Positions 1-11,830 of a DNA stretch of 64,000 nucleotides are shown one piece after another (the first letter of the stretch is position 1; every line of letters begins with the position of its first letter). The translations under genes and the position numbers were made by a program. This DNA is from Dermacentor variabilis (taxonomy: Eukaryota > Arthropoda > Arachnida > Ixodida > Ixodidae), in NCBI RefSeq assembly GCF_050947875.1, contig NC_134569.1, forward strand, positions 20,497,631-20,561,630. The letters run 5' to 3'. The notes beneath the pieces are model-generated. The model had not been told where the DNA came from. It was given only the letters and a program-made list of their open reading frames with translations, and ran no database searches.

Positions 1-154
1 ATACGCCGTAGCCTGCGAGACGCACCTTTTGCGCGATTGAAGTGATACACTAGCTACACGAATGATGAATCGACACTACAATGCCAGACGGACGGAAATA
101 AATTTTGATGCAACGTCAACTGCATTGGTCAAGTAAGCAGCGAAAGGCTCTTGG

Positions 155-155
<1 letters not shown>

Positions 156-228
<73 letters not shown>
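156..228. repeat. (ATT)n microsatellite
   Basis: This is an almost pure run of about 24 ATT units. It lies downstream of the minus-strand LINE remnant that follows, and reads as (AAT)n in the LINE sense. It could be the simple-repeat tail on which CR1/Jockey-type LINEs often end, or an independent microsatellite. The translated product of the tract is a poly-isoleucine artefact. Confidence 0.95.
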
Positions 229-229
<1 letters not shown>

Positions 230-319
230 TGGCATCCGCTTCGAAACAGGCGACGACAAATAGTCACCTTGTCTGATTGAGCTGATCAGGAATCGTACTA
301 CACATGACAACCGCCGCAC

Positions 320-1091
320 AATAGCGACACGATGAGAACTGTTCCTTTCTTTAGTCATACTGTTGGCCCGGAGGCCGTTACAGGGGTGGGGTACAGCACA
401 GAAAATGAAAATAACATAATGTACATTATACACAATGCACGCAAATTATACATCAAGTACAGCCTTTTTTGTGCATACATTCATAAAACACCGGGAAAAT
501 AGTAACAGTACAAAAACAACAGCAATATAAAAAGACAATAAACACAGTCTGTATTATATCCAACATAATGTACAAAATTTTGTTTAGGACATGATTTGCT
601 TCAGCTTGTTTTCAAATTGTGTTACGGTATCACTTTGAATAATGGTTGTTGGTAGCCTGTTCCATTGATTTATTGTTCTTGGGGAAAAAGAAGTGGTGTA
701 TGTATTAATGTGCAGTTGAGATATCCGGAAATTATGTTCATGTGTTCCTCTTGAGGTTCTGCCCTGTTGTGGCGCTAAGTAGTGAGTAATATTTATGCTA
801 AAATGCTGTTTCCAAAGCAAGAAAAGAAACCTAAGTCTGGCTACAGGGCGTCGTTCGGCTAAGGAGGGTAATTTAAGTTACTGTAACATTTCTGTAACAG
901 AATCAGTTTGCGAGTAACGAGACAAAATGAATCGAGCAGCTCTTCGTTGGACTTTCAATCATTTGGATCAATTCTGTTTCATAAGGGTCCCATACAATAC
1001 TCAAGTATTCCAGTGTCGGTCTTACCAGGTATAGGTAGGCAGCTAGCTTATTTCGACGCAAGCTTGAGCTTCCTACGCAAAAACAACGCAA
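320..1091 (-). pseudogene. LINE reverse-transcriptase C-terminal and 3' remnant (CR1/L2-like)
   Basis: Read on the minus strand, 1091-903 contains LRRNKLAAYLYLVRPTLEY followed by IVWDPYETELIQMIES. This is the region after the RT catalytic core that is typical of CR1/L2/Jockey LINEs (usual form: LVRPxLEYASxVWDPY..xxIExIQ). The reading continues in another frame through SLAERRPVARLRFLFLLWK and then RTSRGTHEHNFRISQLHINT with FSPRTINQWNRLP at 820-584, the usual C-terminus of such proteins. A further in-frame stretch at about 433-330 (CAVPHPCNGLRANSMTK) resembles the extreme C-terminal tail of tick CR1-like elements. Frameshifts and a stop show that it is dead. The 5' part of the element is absent. 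Family placement is from motif recognition only. Confidence 0.8.
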
Positions 1092-3425
1092 TATTTACAG
1101 ACATGTAAACCCGAAGAAAAAATATCATTCACACGTTCGAGCAGCTTTTGGTTATATGCCTTCGTGAACGAGACTTGGAAATTCGAAACACTCGTGCATG
1201 CCTAGCCACAGCAGGCATGCTCGGATTGAAAGGTCGAGTGCGCGGGTCCCCCTTCGGTGGTCAGACACGCTGTTCGTTTGCCGTGGAGCCTTGCCGACTG
1301 AAATCGTGACACCACGCGCGTATTCGCTTTCTTTTTCAGCTGTTAGCGTCCTTCAGCGGCAGTCATGAAGGACGCAGATCGTCGGGGTACTTTGCGCACG
1401 TCCCGCACGGCCGCTCGCACCACGCGTCGCCGTAGACCCGTGCAACATTTCCAAAGAGGGCCGCACGAGTGCGGCCTTCCGCTGCAGACAGCTTGACAAA
1501 GCTTAGGAGGCGGCAGGCACTCGACCTTTCCATGCTGACAAGAAGCAAATGAGTCCTTGTGCTATCATGCCTGTAGTTTCCATTCGAGTAAAGAATAATG
1601 CTCGTGTTAACTGAGTACATCTGGTATATGATAATATGATCTGATTTAACTAATTTCTTAAGCTAGTATGGCGAATGCAGAAGAGTAGGAGCATAAATTG
1701 CTTGCGTGCGTAATCACTGAGCAATGCTGACTCTAGACTGCCAAAATGCCACTTTAATATCAACTATTTGTCAGTCACACTGATGGTTTCGTAAACGGCA
1801 GCGAAAACTTCGAAGAATACACATCCCGCCAAATTTCCATTCATGCGGCTGTTCTTGCTGGCAGGTTAAAATACACTCATAACTATTAGAGATATCTGTT
1901 CTTTTTTTTCGCTTACTCATTTTCCTGATGAAAAACAAATTATGCAGGTCCAACGCACTTCTTCCAATCTGTGAGAAGCGAAGCACTTGCGATGTGGTCA
2001 GTCAAACGCAATAAGTTTGCCCATTTCCATTCCTGCGTCTTTGGCCCAGAGCAAACTGGCGCGCCCACCCGTGCTACGCAACGTGACACACACGCGGCGA
2101 TCTTCTCAAAAGAGCTGGTCGGCACGATAGCAGTAATGTGACCTGATAATTAGAGCGTCAGGCTGCTGAGCTGGGGAACCGAGTGCGAGGGAGTCGATCG
2201 CACCGTAGAGCACAAAATTCTTTTTTGTTTTGCTATTGGGCAAGGACAAATACAGCAGCAGCACCCAGCATGCAGCAACGGTCATGAAAGTCCAGGACGG
2301 TTCGCAAAGAATGCCTTCGTTTAAAAAAAATCTGTGACCGACGTCGTTTCCACCAGATAGTCGTTTGTCTTGTACGCATGGAGGCAAACCCTAAAAACTG
2401 TGACTAGTCACATTGTCATGGCTGGTTCACAAGGACATTTGGCCTTTCATCTTACGCGTACTGTCGGACGTTAACTCTTCCATTTTTGTCCTTCGCTTAC
2501 GTTTATGCTAGCCCAATAAAAAAAAAATGCAGACTCAGCACCACCGATTCACTGACTGCGCTAAGCAGTAGCTCCAGAAAAGTGCACAAAAACGGAGATA
2601 TGCACAGCTCAAGTTTGCCCGACCAAGAATACAGCCAAATGACAGCGCTGCCTAAAATTACGGCATGCGACGCAGTGCCCATGACGAACGGGTCCATGTG
2701 AACCCTCAGCAGGTGGCGACCGAGCGCCTCCAGCCGCGTAACGAGGGGTTCTCGGTAACAGGCGCCGTCGCGAAATGGGTCATCACACTGAGAAAGCTCG
2801 GTCATCATCCAGTTACCTCCTGACATGCAATCAATCGTGCCGCCCGCTTCATCTATTTAGGGGCCCCCCACGCTCAGTTATACGCCTAAATATATCTTCA
2901 TCCGCGTCAGTCTATCATATAGAGGCAACTCAGCAGCCAGGCCGAATGGCGCTCTTTCCCGCTAGCCATGAAAGAGAAACCGCGGGGTACAGGACATCCG
3001 AACGCGAAGACTTTCGGGCTCCAAAATATATCTAGCCGTCAAAGTTTCTAACGTCGACGGCGCGTGCAAATCATGTCTAATTAGCCCACAAAAATTAGGG
3101 ACGACAGAAGATAGACATACGCTTGTACGTACGCCAGTCGTGAACATTTTGCAGAGCAAACGTCTAATTTCCTTACGACGTTTACACTCAGCCCGGAAGT
3201 ATAATGCGCAGCATTTAGTTAAGTGCGCAAGCATGTAAAAGCGGTCTTGAATTTCAGGGCATAATTATGCGTCCAGCTTGAGACGACGCCTTTTCTTTCT
3301 TTCTTCATTTCTTTCTTGCTTAAATGGCAATGTAGACGTACGACAGCGGATCTACAACCTAACTATCGACAGTAAACTGGTTGATGTTGAACGAAGAAGA
3401 CATACGGGAACATAGGAGTAGTTCG
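1092..3425. other. no gene recognised
   Basis: This is unique-looking sequence with only short open frames on both strands (below 110 codons) and no protein family, RNA gene or repeat that I recognise. There is a TTTCTTTC-type pyrimidine tract near 3293-3320. Confidence 0.5.
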
Positions 3426-3510
3426 GCTAGCAAGAAAGACAGAAAGCAAGGAGAGGAAAGGCAGAGAGGTCAACCACACGAGTGTCCAGTTAACTACCCT
3501 ACAATTTTCA
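3426..3510 (+). repeat. short tick repeat with AGGTYAACC core (copy 1)
   Basis: A purine-rich lead (AGAAAGACAGAAAGCAAGGA) is followed by GGCAGAGAGGTCAACCAC, then a GTCCAGTT element and CTACCCTAC. The same order of blocks recurs on the minus strand near 19.8, 23.65 and 42.1 kb and on the plus strand in both 6.1-kb units. It is probably the 3' tail of a tick retroelement that ends in a GA/CT microsatellite. That origin is inference. Confidence 0.55.
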
Positions 3511-3544
3511 TCTAGCAAGTCGTGAACGTTCTCTATCACCCGCT

Positions 3545-3770
3545 GTGGTTGCTTAGCGTCTTTGGTGCTGCGCTGCTAAGCACGATGTCGCGGGATCAAA
3601 TCCCGGCCACGGCAGCTGCATTTAGACGGGGGCGAAATGCAAGAACACCGGTGCACTTAGATTTAGGGGCACGTTAACGAACCCCAGGTGGTCAAAATTA
3701 ATTTGGAGTCCCCCCATTACGGCATGCCTCATAATCAGATCGTGGTCTTGGCATATGAAACCCAATAATC
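3545..3770 (+). mobile_element. tRNA-derived SINE (Ruka-like), full length
   Basis: A tRNA-like head starts at about 3545. It contains an A-box-like TTAGCGTCTTTGG and a B box GGATCAAATCC at 3593-3603. The tRNA-unrelated body follows, with GGCGAAATGCAAGAACACC, GGGGCACGTTAACGAACCCC, GGTGGTCAAAATTAATTTGG and a 3' end GTGGTCTTGGCATATGAAAC. The same block order is seen in five other places in this window. Ticks are known to carry such a SINE (Ruka) in genomic and transcribed DNA; I assign it by recognition only. This head is a promoter relic, not a functional tRNA gene. Confidence 0.8.
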
Positions 3771-4139
3771 TAAGATTCTTTATCAGATAACAAGGGCTGA
3801 ATATCGTCTTGATGTTTCTGCTAATTAGAAATGCGTCACCAAGATGCTACGAGAAAACAAAAAATCTATATCAACGATATCATCCAACCGAGGGTATAGA
3901 GCACGAAGCTACAAAGCAAAGCTATAGGGGCTCCCCCCCCCCCCCCACCCTTATGAACTTCCTCCACTGTGGCTTTCCCCAGAACACATTGTGCAAAGTG
4001 TACACAAACACCAGGGGCATATCCCGACGCAATATTTTAACGAAAGTTAATTAGAATTTAGGTGCTTTTTGTCTGATTTCTTGGTCACTTCGTAATTAGC
4101 TTAACCAGTTCATCTTGAAGTGTGGTTCCGCAGTGTGAC
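3771..4139. other. no gene recognised; poly-C tract
   Basis: This is unique sequence apart from a long C run at about 3931-3945 interrupted by one A. The short open frame across it has no recognisable domain. Confidence 0.5.
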
Positions 4140-4262
4140 GTGATGCGATAACTTTATTTGGAATCCGGCGATTGGGGGGCCCGCGCCTAGGGCCGCCTAG
4201 ATGGTCACTGGGAGCTGCTGCTCCCGTGTGGCTTCTTTGGCTCGCTGGACGCAGTTGCTTCT
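4140..4262 (-). pseudogene. LINE C-terminal tail and 3' UTR
   Basis: On the minus strand the sequence encodes CVQRAKEATREQQLPVTI followed by a stop. A GC-rich 3' UTR follows (GGCGGCCCTAGGCGCGGGCC) and then an AATAAA-like signal in CCAAATAAAG. This short C-terminal ending and UTR are familiar to me from tick LINE 3' ends, where antisense copies start with TTTATTTG. Nothing upstream on the minus strand continues the protein, so this is a 5'-truncated copy. Clade is not determinable from so short a piece. Confidence 0.45.
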
Positions 4263-6643
4263 TTGATTTATTTATTGCTCAGAAAAAGTTACAATCGCAA
4301 CCGTGATCACTTTTCTCCTGCTACAAAATCCACGAGACCAGCAAAAGATGGGCCGAATGCTTTAACGCAAAGTACCTGAAACGCCTTCCATTCTCCGGCA
4401 CGGCGAACGTATATCCGGGCGCCCCGGCGTCATCCACAGCATCCCATAGAAACCCCCGCTGGGTGCACTCTTTCTTCCACGCTTCTCAAGAGGCGCGAAC
4501 TATTTCGCGTATCTCGCCGACGACTAGCTCTGTCGGCACGGCTCACCACGGCTGAAGAGAGATGGCCGCTCTTCTCACCATGTTCACGCTCGAGGCGAGA
4601 GCGCGTAAACAAAATGCCGAGGCGAGGCCGCACCCTCGATAGACACGACTTTTGTTTTTCTTTCGCCTCGTCACAAATCACAGGAAGGATAGAGAAACGT
4701 GCTTTCGTATAACGTCGTGAAGAGCCCGGCAAGAGCAAGAGGCCCGACAGGATGCTGGCACACATGTTGTGATGCCACCACTGGCCTCGCAACATGGGCG
4801 AGGGCGCGTTCATTTTTCGCATTCTACTATGGGAGGCCGGAGCGGAATAGGTGCCGAGTAAGCGACCTTCCTACAAGGAACGTGGAAGTGCTGACCACAA
4901 CAATGACGTGCCACTAGAACATTCCAAAGTTAAAATGCTATCGATAAATTGAAGAAAAGGGGGCTACTTAGCATACGGGCATTGAACATCGTTTGCTTCG
5001 AGAAGGATCAAGCCCAGATTGGAAACGCGACGCATACTGCAAGCTTTCCTGCGTGACACAGGTTTGCTGAATTCTCGCTGATGCGCCTACACACCTGTGC
5101 ATGAGGTGGTCGGAAGAAGCGCTTGCTAGCTTCGATTTCCAGCTAAAACGCGTCAAAAGAAACAAGTGCCACCACCAGCAACGGCACGTGCTGAACTTCT
5201 GAATGAATAACTGCACGGGAAATAAACATACAATAAATTAAGGAAACGCATAGATCCAAAGCAATGTTATCCGAAACGCACAGCAGTTGAATCTCACCGC
5301 AGCGCAATGTTAAAACGGTACAGAACGAAGCAGATGTCAATCATGACCGCCGAAGCAAGATAAGCGGTGAGCGGAAGCTTCGAAGCCGGGCAGGTGTTGC
5401 CAAAAAGAGACGCCATAGTGAGCAATGGAGCCAGATAACGGTCGCATGAAAACACGGAGACGCACTCGGGCCCCAGCGCGCGCTACACCACGGTAAGCAC
5501 CGAGAGCTGCGCGCCCACGCTGGGACGGGTTGGGTCCGTAATCTGCACTTGAAGAGCGAGGCCACACTGTTTCGAGCCAGAGGGCGCGGTCGCGCCAAGC
5601 GGACAGCGCGATGGGAACCACATGGCGCCTCTCGAGCGCCGCCTCCGGACGCACCACCGGGCGTGAGAGCAGCCAAGACATGCCCGGCCTCATCGCAAGC
5701 CTGTTGGAATGACGCCGGCCAGCGAGGGATGCATCGAAGCAACAGAGAAGCGTTCAAGTGGCACGGGATGGGTGTTTGTGTTGTGACTGGATGGATCCCT
5801 ACTCGTCTAAGCACCCCGCGAATTCCTCGCGTGGCTGTCGCTCAAGGATGCGTACTGAAGGCGCGCGAAGCAAGGCAGCCTCGCAGCAAATGCACCAGAG
5901 CAGGCCAGCCACCAGGAACGTGTACACACGTCTCGGATCGCGAAGACGCGTGCGGTTTGTGCGTGACAACTCCTATTGCTGAACAGCATGAAAAAACAAA
6001 AATGACGCTGCCAGACCACCGTAATCTCAAACAGCCCAGTCAGTGCGCGAGAACAATTCGTGCTTTGTGCAGGCATCCGAAACCAAATCACTTGTTCGTG
6101 GACGAAGGCAATCCGTTCGCGTACAATTGATACTGCAGACATAACAACGTTGGAACAAACAAGATGTTGTCGTGCATGAATTTGTGCGTTGGACAAAATA
6201 CAAAATAAAGAGCTGCGAACACGCTCTAACTGGTCGTCTTCAGACGGACAACGTGGAACCGAAACAGCAGCGATTCTCGTAACTTAATATGCACGTCCAC
6301 GCAAGTTCGCTGCCGTTTACAGGCGCATTGCTAATGGTGTTTCGAGACGGTGAAGGAGCAGCACAGATTCTTGTCTGATAGCGCGAAATAAGCTGAATGC
6401 TTGTCGCGGTAGTCCATAAATCAAGCGTAGTAAAGTGCGCGCTGGCCGCGTGTTCGATCAGCCTCCTTCGATGCACTCGCTCGAAAACAGGAAACGGTCG
6501 CACCTACGAAGGTGTATAGCTCCCGACGTGCTCGATTGTATCACGGAAGCTCTGCATTCGAAGATGATATATCAATCGGAGTGCGAACAAGAAACCCTCA
6601 GGACAAAAACAGAAAGCTGACTTGTTTAAAATCCCCACGCTTA

Positions 6644-6646
<3 letters not shown>
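4263..6646. other. no gene recognised; GC-rich patches
   Basis: The stretch 5340-5960 is GC-rich and CpG-rich and is open in several frames at once on both strands, the longest 193 codons. The frames have no recognisable domain and read as GC-driven chance. No promoter-exon arrangement is evident. Confidence 0.45.

Positions 6647-6683
<37 letters not shown>
6647..6683. repeat. (CT)n microsatellite
   Basis: GCTCGCTCGCTC is followed by about 14 CT units. It reads as (AG)n on the other strand and produces Arg-Glu or Ser-Leu repeats in spurious frames. Confidence 0.95.
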
Positions 6684-6686
<3 letters not shown>

Positions 6687-6806
6687 TCCCGTTGACGTGA
6701 TTCGTGACAATATCATCATTTTTGGAATCGTTGACTGACGATTCAACAAATAACGAGAAGGGCGTTGACTGACCAAATTGAAGGTAGAAGTTTTCTGCCA
6801 GTAGAG

Positions 6807-7032
6807 GCAGCGGCTCGGTAGCATACCGTTTGCTAGGTAGCAGTTCGAATCCCCGCCGTGGCGGCCACCTTTCAATAAGGGCGAAATGCAAAAGCTCCCG
6901 TCTACCGTGCATTGGGGGCACGTTAACACAACCCCAGATGGCCGAAATTAATCCGGAGTCCCCTACTACAGTGTTCCCCGTAATCATATACCCTGGTTTT
7001 GGCACGCAGAACCCTGAATTTTGGAAAAAAAT
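6807..7032 (+). mobile_element. tRNA-derived SINE (Ruka-like), full length
   Basis: The tRNA-like head includes GCTCGGTAGC (A-box region) and a canonical B box GTTCGAATCC at about 6843-6852. The body has GGCGAAATGCAAAAGCTCCC, GGGGCACGTTAACACAACCC, GATGGCCGAAATTAATCCGG and AGTCCCCTACTACAG, and ends with GGTTTTGGCACGCAGAACCC and an A-rich tail. It has the same architecture as the copy at 3.5 kb and the best-preserved B box in the window. Confidence 0.85.
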
Positions 7033-10000
7033 AACCTAATTTGCAGTTTTGTGACGTCATACTCCCCAATTTAATAACTTTGCTGCCCAACAGCTCTACA
7101 ACGGAAGAACGGAAAGAGCAAATGACAGAAAAAAAAAAGCAAGCAAAGCTGCTGACATGTTGTCTACGAGCATTGACCAATTCTCTGCAAATGCAAATAA
7201 CAAGTACAACATGGACTTGACCCAGCACAACGACGCACGCGCTGAAGTTTTCAGCGTCCTGCCACAAACTGATGCAGAAGTGTGACGTTTCAATAATACT
7301 AAGTCATAGTGGTCATAGTATTTCGCGTGCCGTGTACGTGGCGTATACATTTTCGCTGCTTTGCTGCTCACCTAGATTACTTTCATTCACTCGCTCCACA
7401 ATCAGCTCAAATGTACACATTCGTCAGAAGTTATCTTTACTGGTCATTAAGAACAGTCGTTAGACAAAGCAGCTGCCTTGAGGCCCGTATGGAAAAAGGA
7501 GAAGCGCAATTGCAACATGGAATGAGATTGGCTGGAAGATGCCTTCGTTTCGACGACGGAAATTGAGACTAGTTCTTTCTTTCAAGTTTATAGCAGCAAA
7601 CCTGAAATTGATAAGGAAAAGTACTTCTTCAAACTACATTAACTCTCGAAGAGATACAAACCATAATATAAATATAGGGCAAGCTTGTTCACGACTTGGC
7701 GAGTTATTTCTGTTTGGTTATTTATTTCTTGCCAGGAACATTTATGTGCAGGAAAGATTTGATGCGCGAGTGTGCCGCAAAAATAAAACCGTGTTTAACG
7801 AAATCAAATGATGCAACCTCCCTATTAAAAAGCTCTTGGACAATGCGGAGTGACTTCTGAACAAAGAAAGAAGAGATGTTCCTAAAATGCCGTACCATAC
7901 TTCAGTGGCAAAAAGCGCAGCAACGCTCAAAACTAACATGCGTGTCTCGAAATTTGGCCGTCCGTGGCAGAAGACAACTTATTGTGCTGTTTTTTACAAA
8001 GTCTTCGGAAATGCTCTCCAAAATGCTCGGAGCCAGCGTACTCGGAGGTTTCTTCTACACGTCTCGCGTGAAAACTCGTGCGCTCTGTCTAACTCGCGCA
8101 CGATTACGCAACACTTAACACTCGCTGTTCGCCACCGTGCTGCGAGTGCGTCTCGCTCTTAAGAGTTCCAGCTGTACCCTCAGATGCATGGAACCTAGTG
8201 AGAATAAATATACACGCAAAGCGTACCCCGAATGCGTTTCAGACGACCAGCTTGCTGCCACACAGAAACTAATGCGTGCCCTCGCACGCCGGAATAGGTT
8301 TTTCATTCGATAACTGTCCGTTAATACAGCAGGGTATGGGCGCGGCGAGAACGAAGCTCACGCCTGGCGTGCGCTCACGTGGTCTCTGAGCAGCGCGCCG
8401 CGTCCCAGCTAACGGATCACGGATTTCGCGGCGCCGATGGGGCACGGCTTCTGGGTGCAGCGGGCCAGTGAAGCCACGAGCTGTAGAAAACGCATACACA
8501 CACACTCTCGAGCGCGTACGCCTAAACAACGCGACTAAGAAGCGGGTGGTGGGCAACCACGAGAAGAATGTTCGGAGCTTGACCTTTAGTACCCTCGTGT
8601 CGTTTCAGGTTTGCTCAGTTTTATTTTATAATGCTTGGAGCACCCCCCCCCCACTCGTTTTTCCCCTCCTTGCTTGAAATGCTCCCCCCCCTCCATTCCA
8701 TCCCCTTCAAATCCATCCTCTCTGAAGTGCCCTCCCTCAGCCTACAGAACCTCTCTCATCCCACCGACCCTATGGAGCCTCTACCAAGCTGTGCCCGAGG
8801 TTTTCTTTCTTTCTTTTTCTTCTTCTTTCCACAAGCCCGCATCGTGTTGGTTCGTTATTTTTGCTTCATTTCTCCACGTCAGTCGGGCGCAGAGTTCGCC
8901 ACCGTCGGTGGCGCTTGCGGTTATTCTTCAATTGGGTTTTTCTCTTTTTTTTTTTTTTTCGCGCAACGCGCGTCCCAGGATGTATCGGGGCGGGATGAGA
9001 TAGAGAAAGCGTGCCAGGGAAGCCGACCGGAATCCGGAATTTCGTCCCGCGCTTCTTTCTTCTCTCTTTACGGTTTCTTAAAAACGCGCGCCAAACCAGG
9101 ACTTTCCGAGCCCTGTCGCAGAAGCGTGGTCGACGGGCCGCAGTCTTATCTCCCGTACATCTGTGATCCTCTTTCCCACCCAACCTCATTGCTTCCCTGG
9201 GCGTTCTTCGCTTCGTCTTGAGTTACGAACGAAAGACACTTTGTAGCAGCGCTCGCCGCCGATGCCGCAAGGGGACGATACGAACACCCTACAGGCCGCC
9301 GTTTTACTATTACGAAGCGACGGGTATACCTCTGCAGCGTGCAGCTCCACAGACTGGCATCGGAAACGCGTGTTGTCCGCTGGTATCTGATTTCCACACA
9401 GCCCCATTGCTTTCCATCTTCTGGGTGCACAGTTGTTGCCTTGCAGTTCAGTTCACTTTTCTACGTCACGTTCCATGTGTCACCCGCGCCCGTCCGCAGC
9501 AGCTCTCGCCACTGAGGGCAGCTGTGCGCGCTGGTGGGGTCAACATATTTTACAACAACTGCCGAGGCTTGCAACCCGTAAATATCCTGCGGAAGAACGG
9601 AACGCTCGCTCTGACGCAGGAGACGCAGACCGCATGACCGAGCAGCTCTGCCCGCCTCTGAGCTTGCACCTCACAGCGATAAAGTTTTATGTGAACTGTT
9701 CACATTTCATGGATTTGTGCAGATATGCACCTTTGGGATCACTCCTGTCGCGTTACTGCTGCTACGTATGCACGGTCCTTGTAGTGGTAACATGCAAAGA
9801 GCAACAACAGGGGAGAGGCACGCCTTTTTGTAGTGCAGATATCTCTTTTGTTTTCTGTCTTTTGTGCATCAGGTTTCTACTGCGAACGTATACCGTAAAG
9901 GTCATTATTCAACTTCGGAAATCAGATAGCTCATAGTCTTAAGAACGTTGCCCTGAGCACACACCTTTCGTGGCATACGTATGCTGCTTAGACGCAGCCA

Positions 10001-10119
10001 CAAAAGCGGCAGCAAGAATTGGAACAGGACAGGCTGACAAGCAGCACATTGTCTTTAGATCTTGACATAATTACTGAGCCCCAGAAGTAAACACAGCAGG
10101 AAAGAAAGGGGGCGGGGAC
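7033..10119. other. no gene recognised; pyrimidine-rich block 8620-8990
   Basis: Between 8620 and 8990 the plus strand is strongly C/T-rich, with runs such as CACCCCCCCCCCACTCG, repeated TTTC/TTC and a poly-T near 8945. Open frames of up to 196 codons here follow from the base composition. The rest, including 9200-9940, holds only short overlapping frames without a recognisable domain. Confidence 0.45.
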
Positions 10120-10199
10120 CCCTTATAAAAATTTCTAGCAACATTTTTTAGACAGTCTATAGACTTTTGTTACTAGAACCTACCAACAGTCAATTGAAA

Positions 10200-10735
10200 T
10201 CCTACCAGCTGTCTTTATACATCCTAACAACGCTCTAGTAACATCCTAGAAACAATTGGCCACCAACTTTCAATAGAAACATGTTCATAGGATGTCTTTA
10301 AACTTCCTACCAATTTCCTATGAACATTTGTCTTTATACACCCTAGTAACATTCTTTCAAAAGAGAAATGTTCATATATTTTCTGTTAACTTCCTACCAA
10401 CCCCCTATTAACAAGCTTTCTTTATACACCGTATTAACATTCTTTCAAAAGAGAAATGTTCATATATTTTCTGTTTACTTCCTACCAATCCCCTATTAAC
10501 AAGCTTTCTTTATACGCCATATTAACATTCTTCCAATTGAACAATGTTTGTAAACGTTCAGCCAACTTCCTACCAATCACCTATTAACATTTGTCTTTAT
10601 ACACCCTAGTAACATCCTATCAAGAATTGGATCCTATCAAGAATTGGCTACCGTACTTCAACTGAAGCATGTTCATAGATGGTCTGTAAACATTGTACTA
10701 ACCGTCAACCAACACAAGTCTTTAGGCTCCTTAGT
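10200..10735. repeat. about 88-bp degenerate minisatellite
   Basis: The word CTTTATAC recurs with TTTATA starting at 10214, 10333, 10421, 10509 and 10596, so the central spacing is 88, 88 and 87 bp. Each unit carries TTCCTACCAA, CCTATTAACA, CTTTATACACC, TAACATTCTT and AAATGTTCAT in the same order. The flanking units are longer and more diverged. A small internal duplication of ATCCTATCAAGAATTGG lies at about 10614-10647. It forms the left subterminal array of the element at 10120-15049. Confidence 0.85.
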
Positions 10736-11727
10736 AACACTCTGGCAATATTTTACTTACATGTGCTTATGTACTTGCTATTGACGTCTTACTATTCCCC
10801 TAGTAACATTTGTCCCACATACGACCTAGTAGCATAGTGTAAACATTTGTCAGTATGTGTGAACATGTTGGTAAAAGGCAGTATGCACCCTAGAAGGTGC
10901 ACGTAAATGGAAAACAAATGCAAGTTTGCACTGAAAGAAGTTTATTCACACAAAAATATTTACACAGAATTGTGAGAGAAGTAGTAGAGAAATTAAAAGA
11001 AAAAATAAATGAATAATGACTTAGTTGATTACGGCATGGCAGCTGTCGCCTAATCTCTAGCAAGCATCGATTATGCAAGCTGATGTCTCAGAATGCTTGC
11101 AGAATGAACCAACCCTGCACAGAAACAAGATGGTCAGTGTTAACATCATGTTCCGGTTAGCATATCACATACATAGAACAGCTTTTTAAGGTTCACATGA
11201 ATGATAAAATTGTAACCGTCATCCCTGTTTACTTGCAGAGGAGATGGCAAGGATGGGGCACATTATTCAATGCATATCCTTTGCTGCGTTGTATTTACTA
11301 CGTGTTATTAAAATTAGGAAAGTGTACTAAATGGGTTTCGCTACCAATTAACTGCATAAATGAGTTACTCACTAAAAAAGTTAATTACATGGTTTATTCA
11401 TGGTGAAATTTGTAGCACGCACAAGAGACACGGACGCAGAGAAGGTGGTTACGCGAGCGCTTACTCAAAGCTGCTTATTTTTGGAAGGAATGAAAGTAAC
11501 AGCGCCAGCTAGCTGCACCGAGCATGTGCAAAACGTGTCATCCATTTTTATATAAGCAGATTACAGAGCTTCAAGCAGTATACAAGAATACAAATGCTTT
11601 GTCAGTGATAGCAAGCAATGGCTGACTGATGCATTTTTAAGCACGCCTTATTATACGGAACGCTTCTGTATAATTTGACGTGTTCGTTTATTTTTACTCG
11701 AAAACAAAATATCAGTGCCAAAAAATA

Positions 11728-11830
11728 CCGGTTCACAATGACATAGGTTGCAGTGGTTAAACAGGTGCGAATGATTTTCTTTCACATTCGCACTTGTCTA
11801 TCCAGTGCAACCTATGTCATTGTGAACCGG
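11728..11830. repeat. 46-bp-arm hairpin (inverted repeat)
   Basis: The arm at 11728-11773 starts CCGGTTCACAATGACATAGG. It is the reverse complement of 11785-11830, which ends CCTATGTCATTGTGAACCGG, with about four mismatches in 46 positions and a short T-rich loop. A partial third copy of the motif (AATTGTGAACCG) follows at about 11849. It could be a small fold-back MITE or a transcribed hairpin. It lies inside the 10-15 kb element. Confidence 0.85.

Noticed and set aside
5549..6130. 193-codon plus-strand frame
   Set aside because: It overlaps equally open frames on the other strand in a GC-rich patch and has no recognisable domain.
3545..7032. Functional tRNA genes
   Set aside because: A and B boxes are present, but the cloverleaf is degenerate and the sequence continues into a shared SINE body repeated six times in the window.
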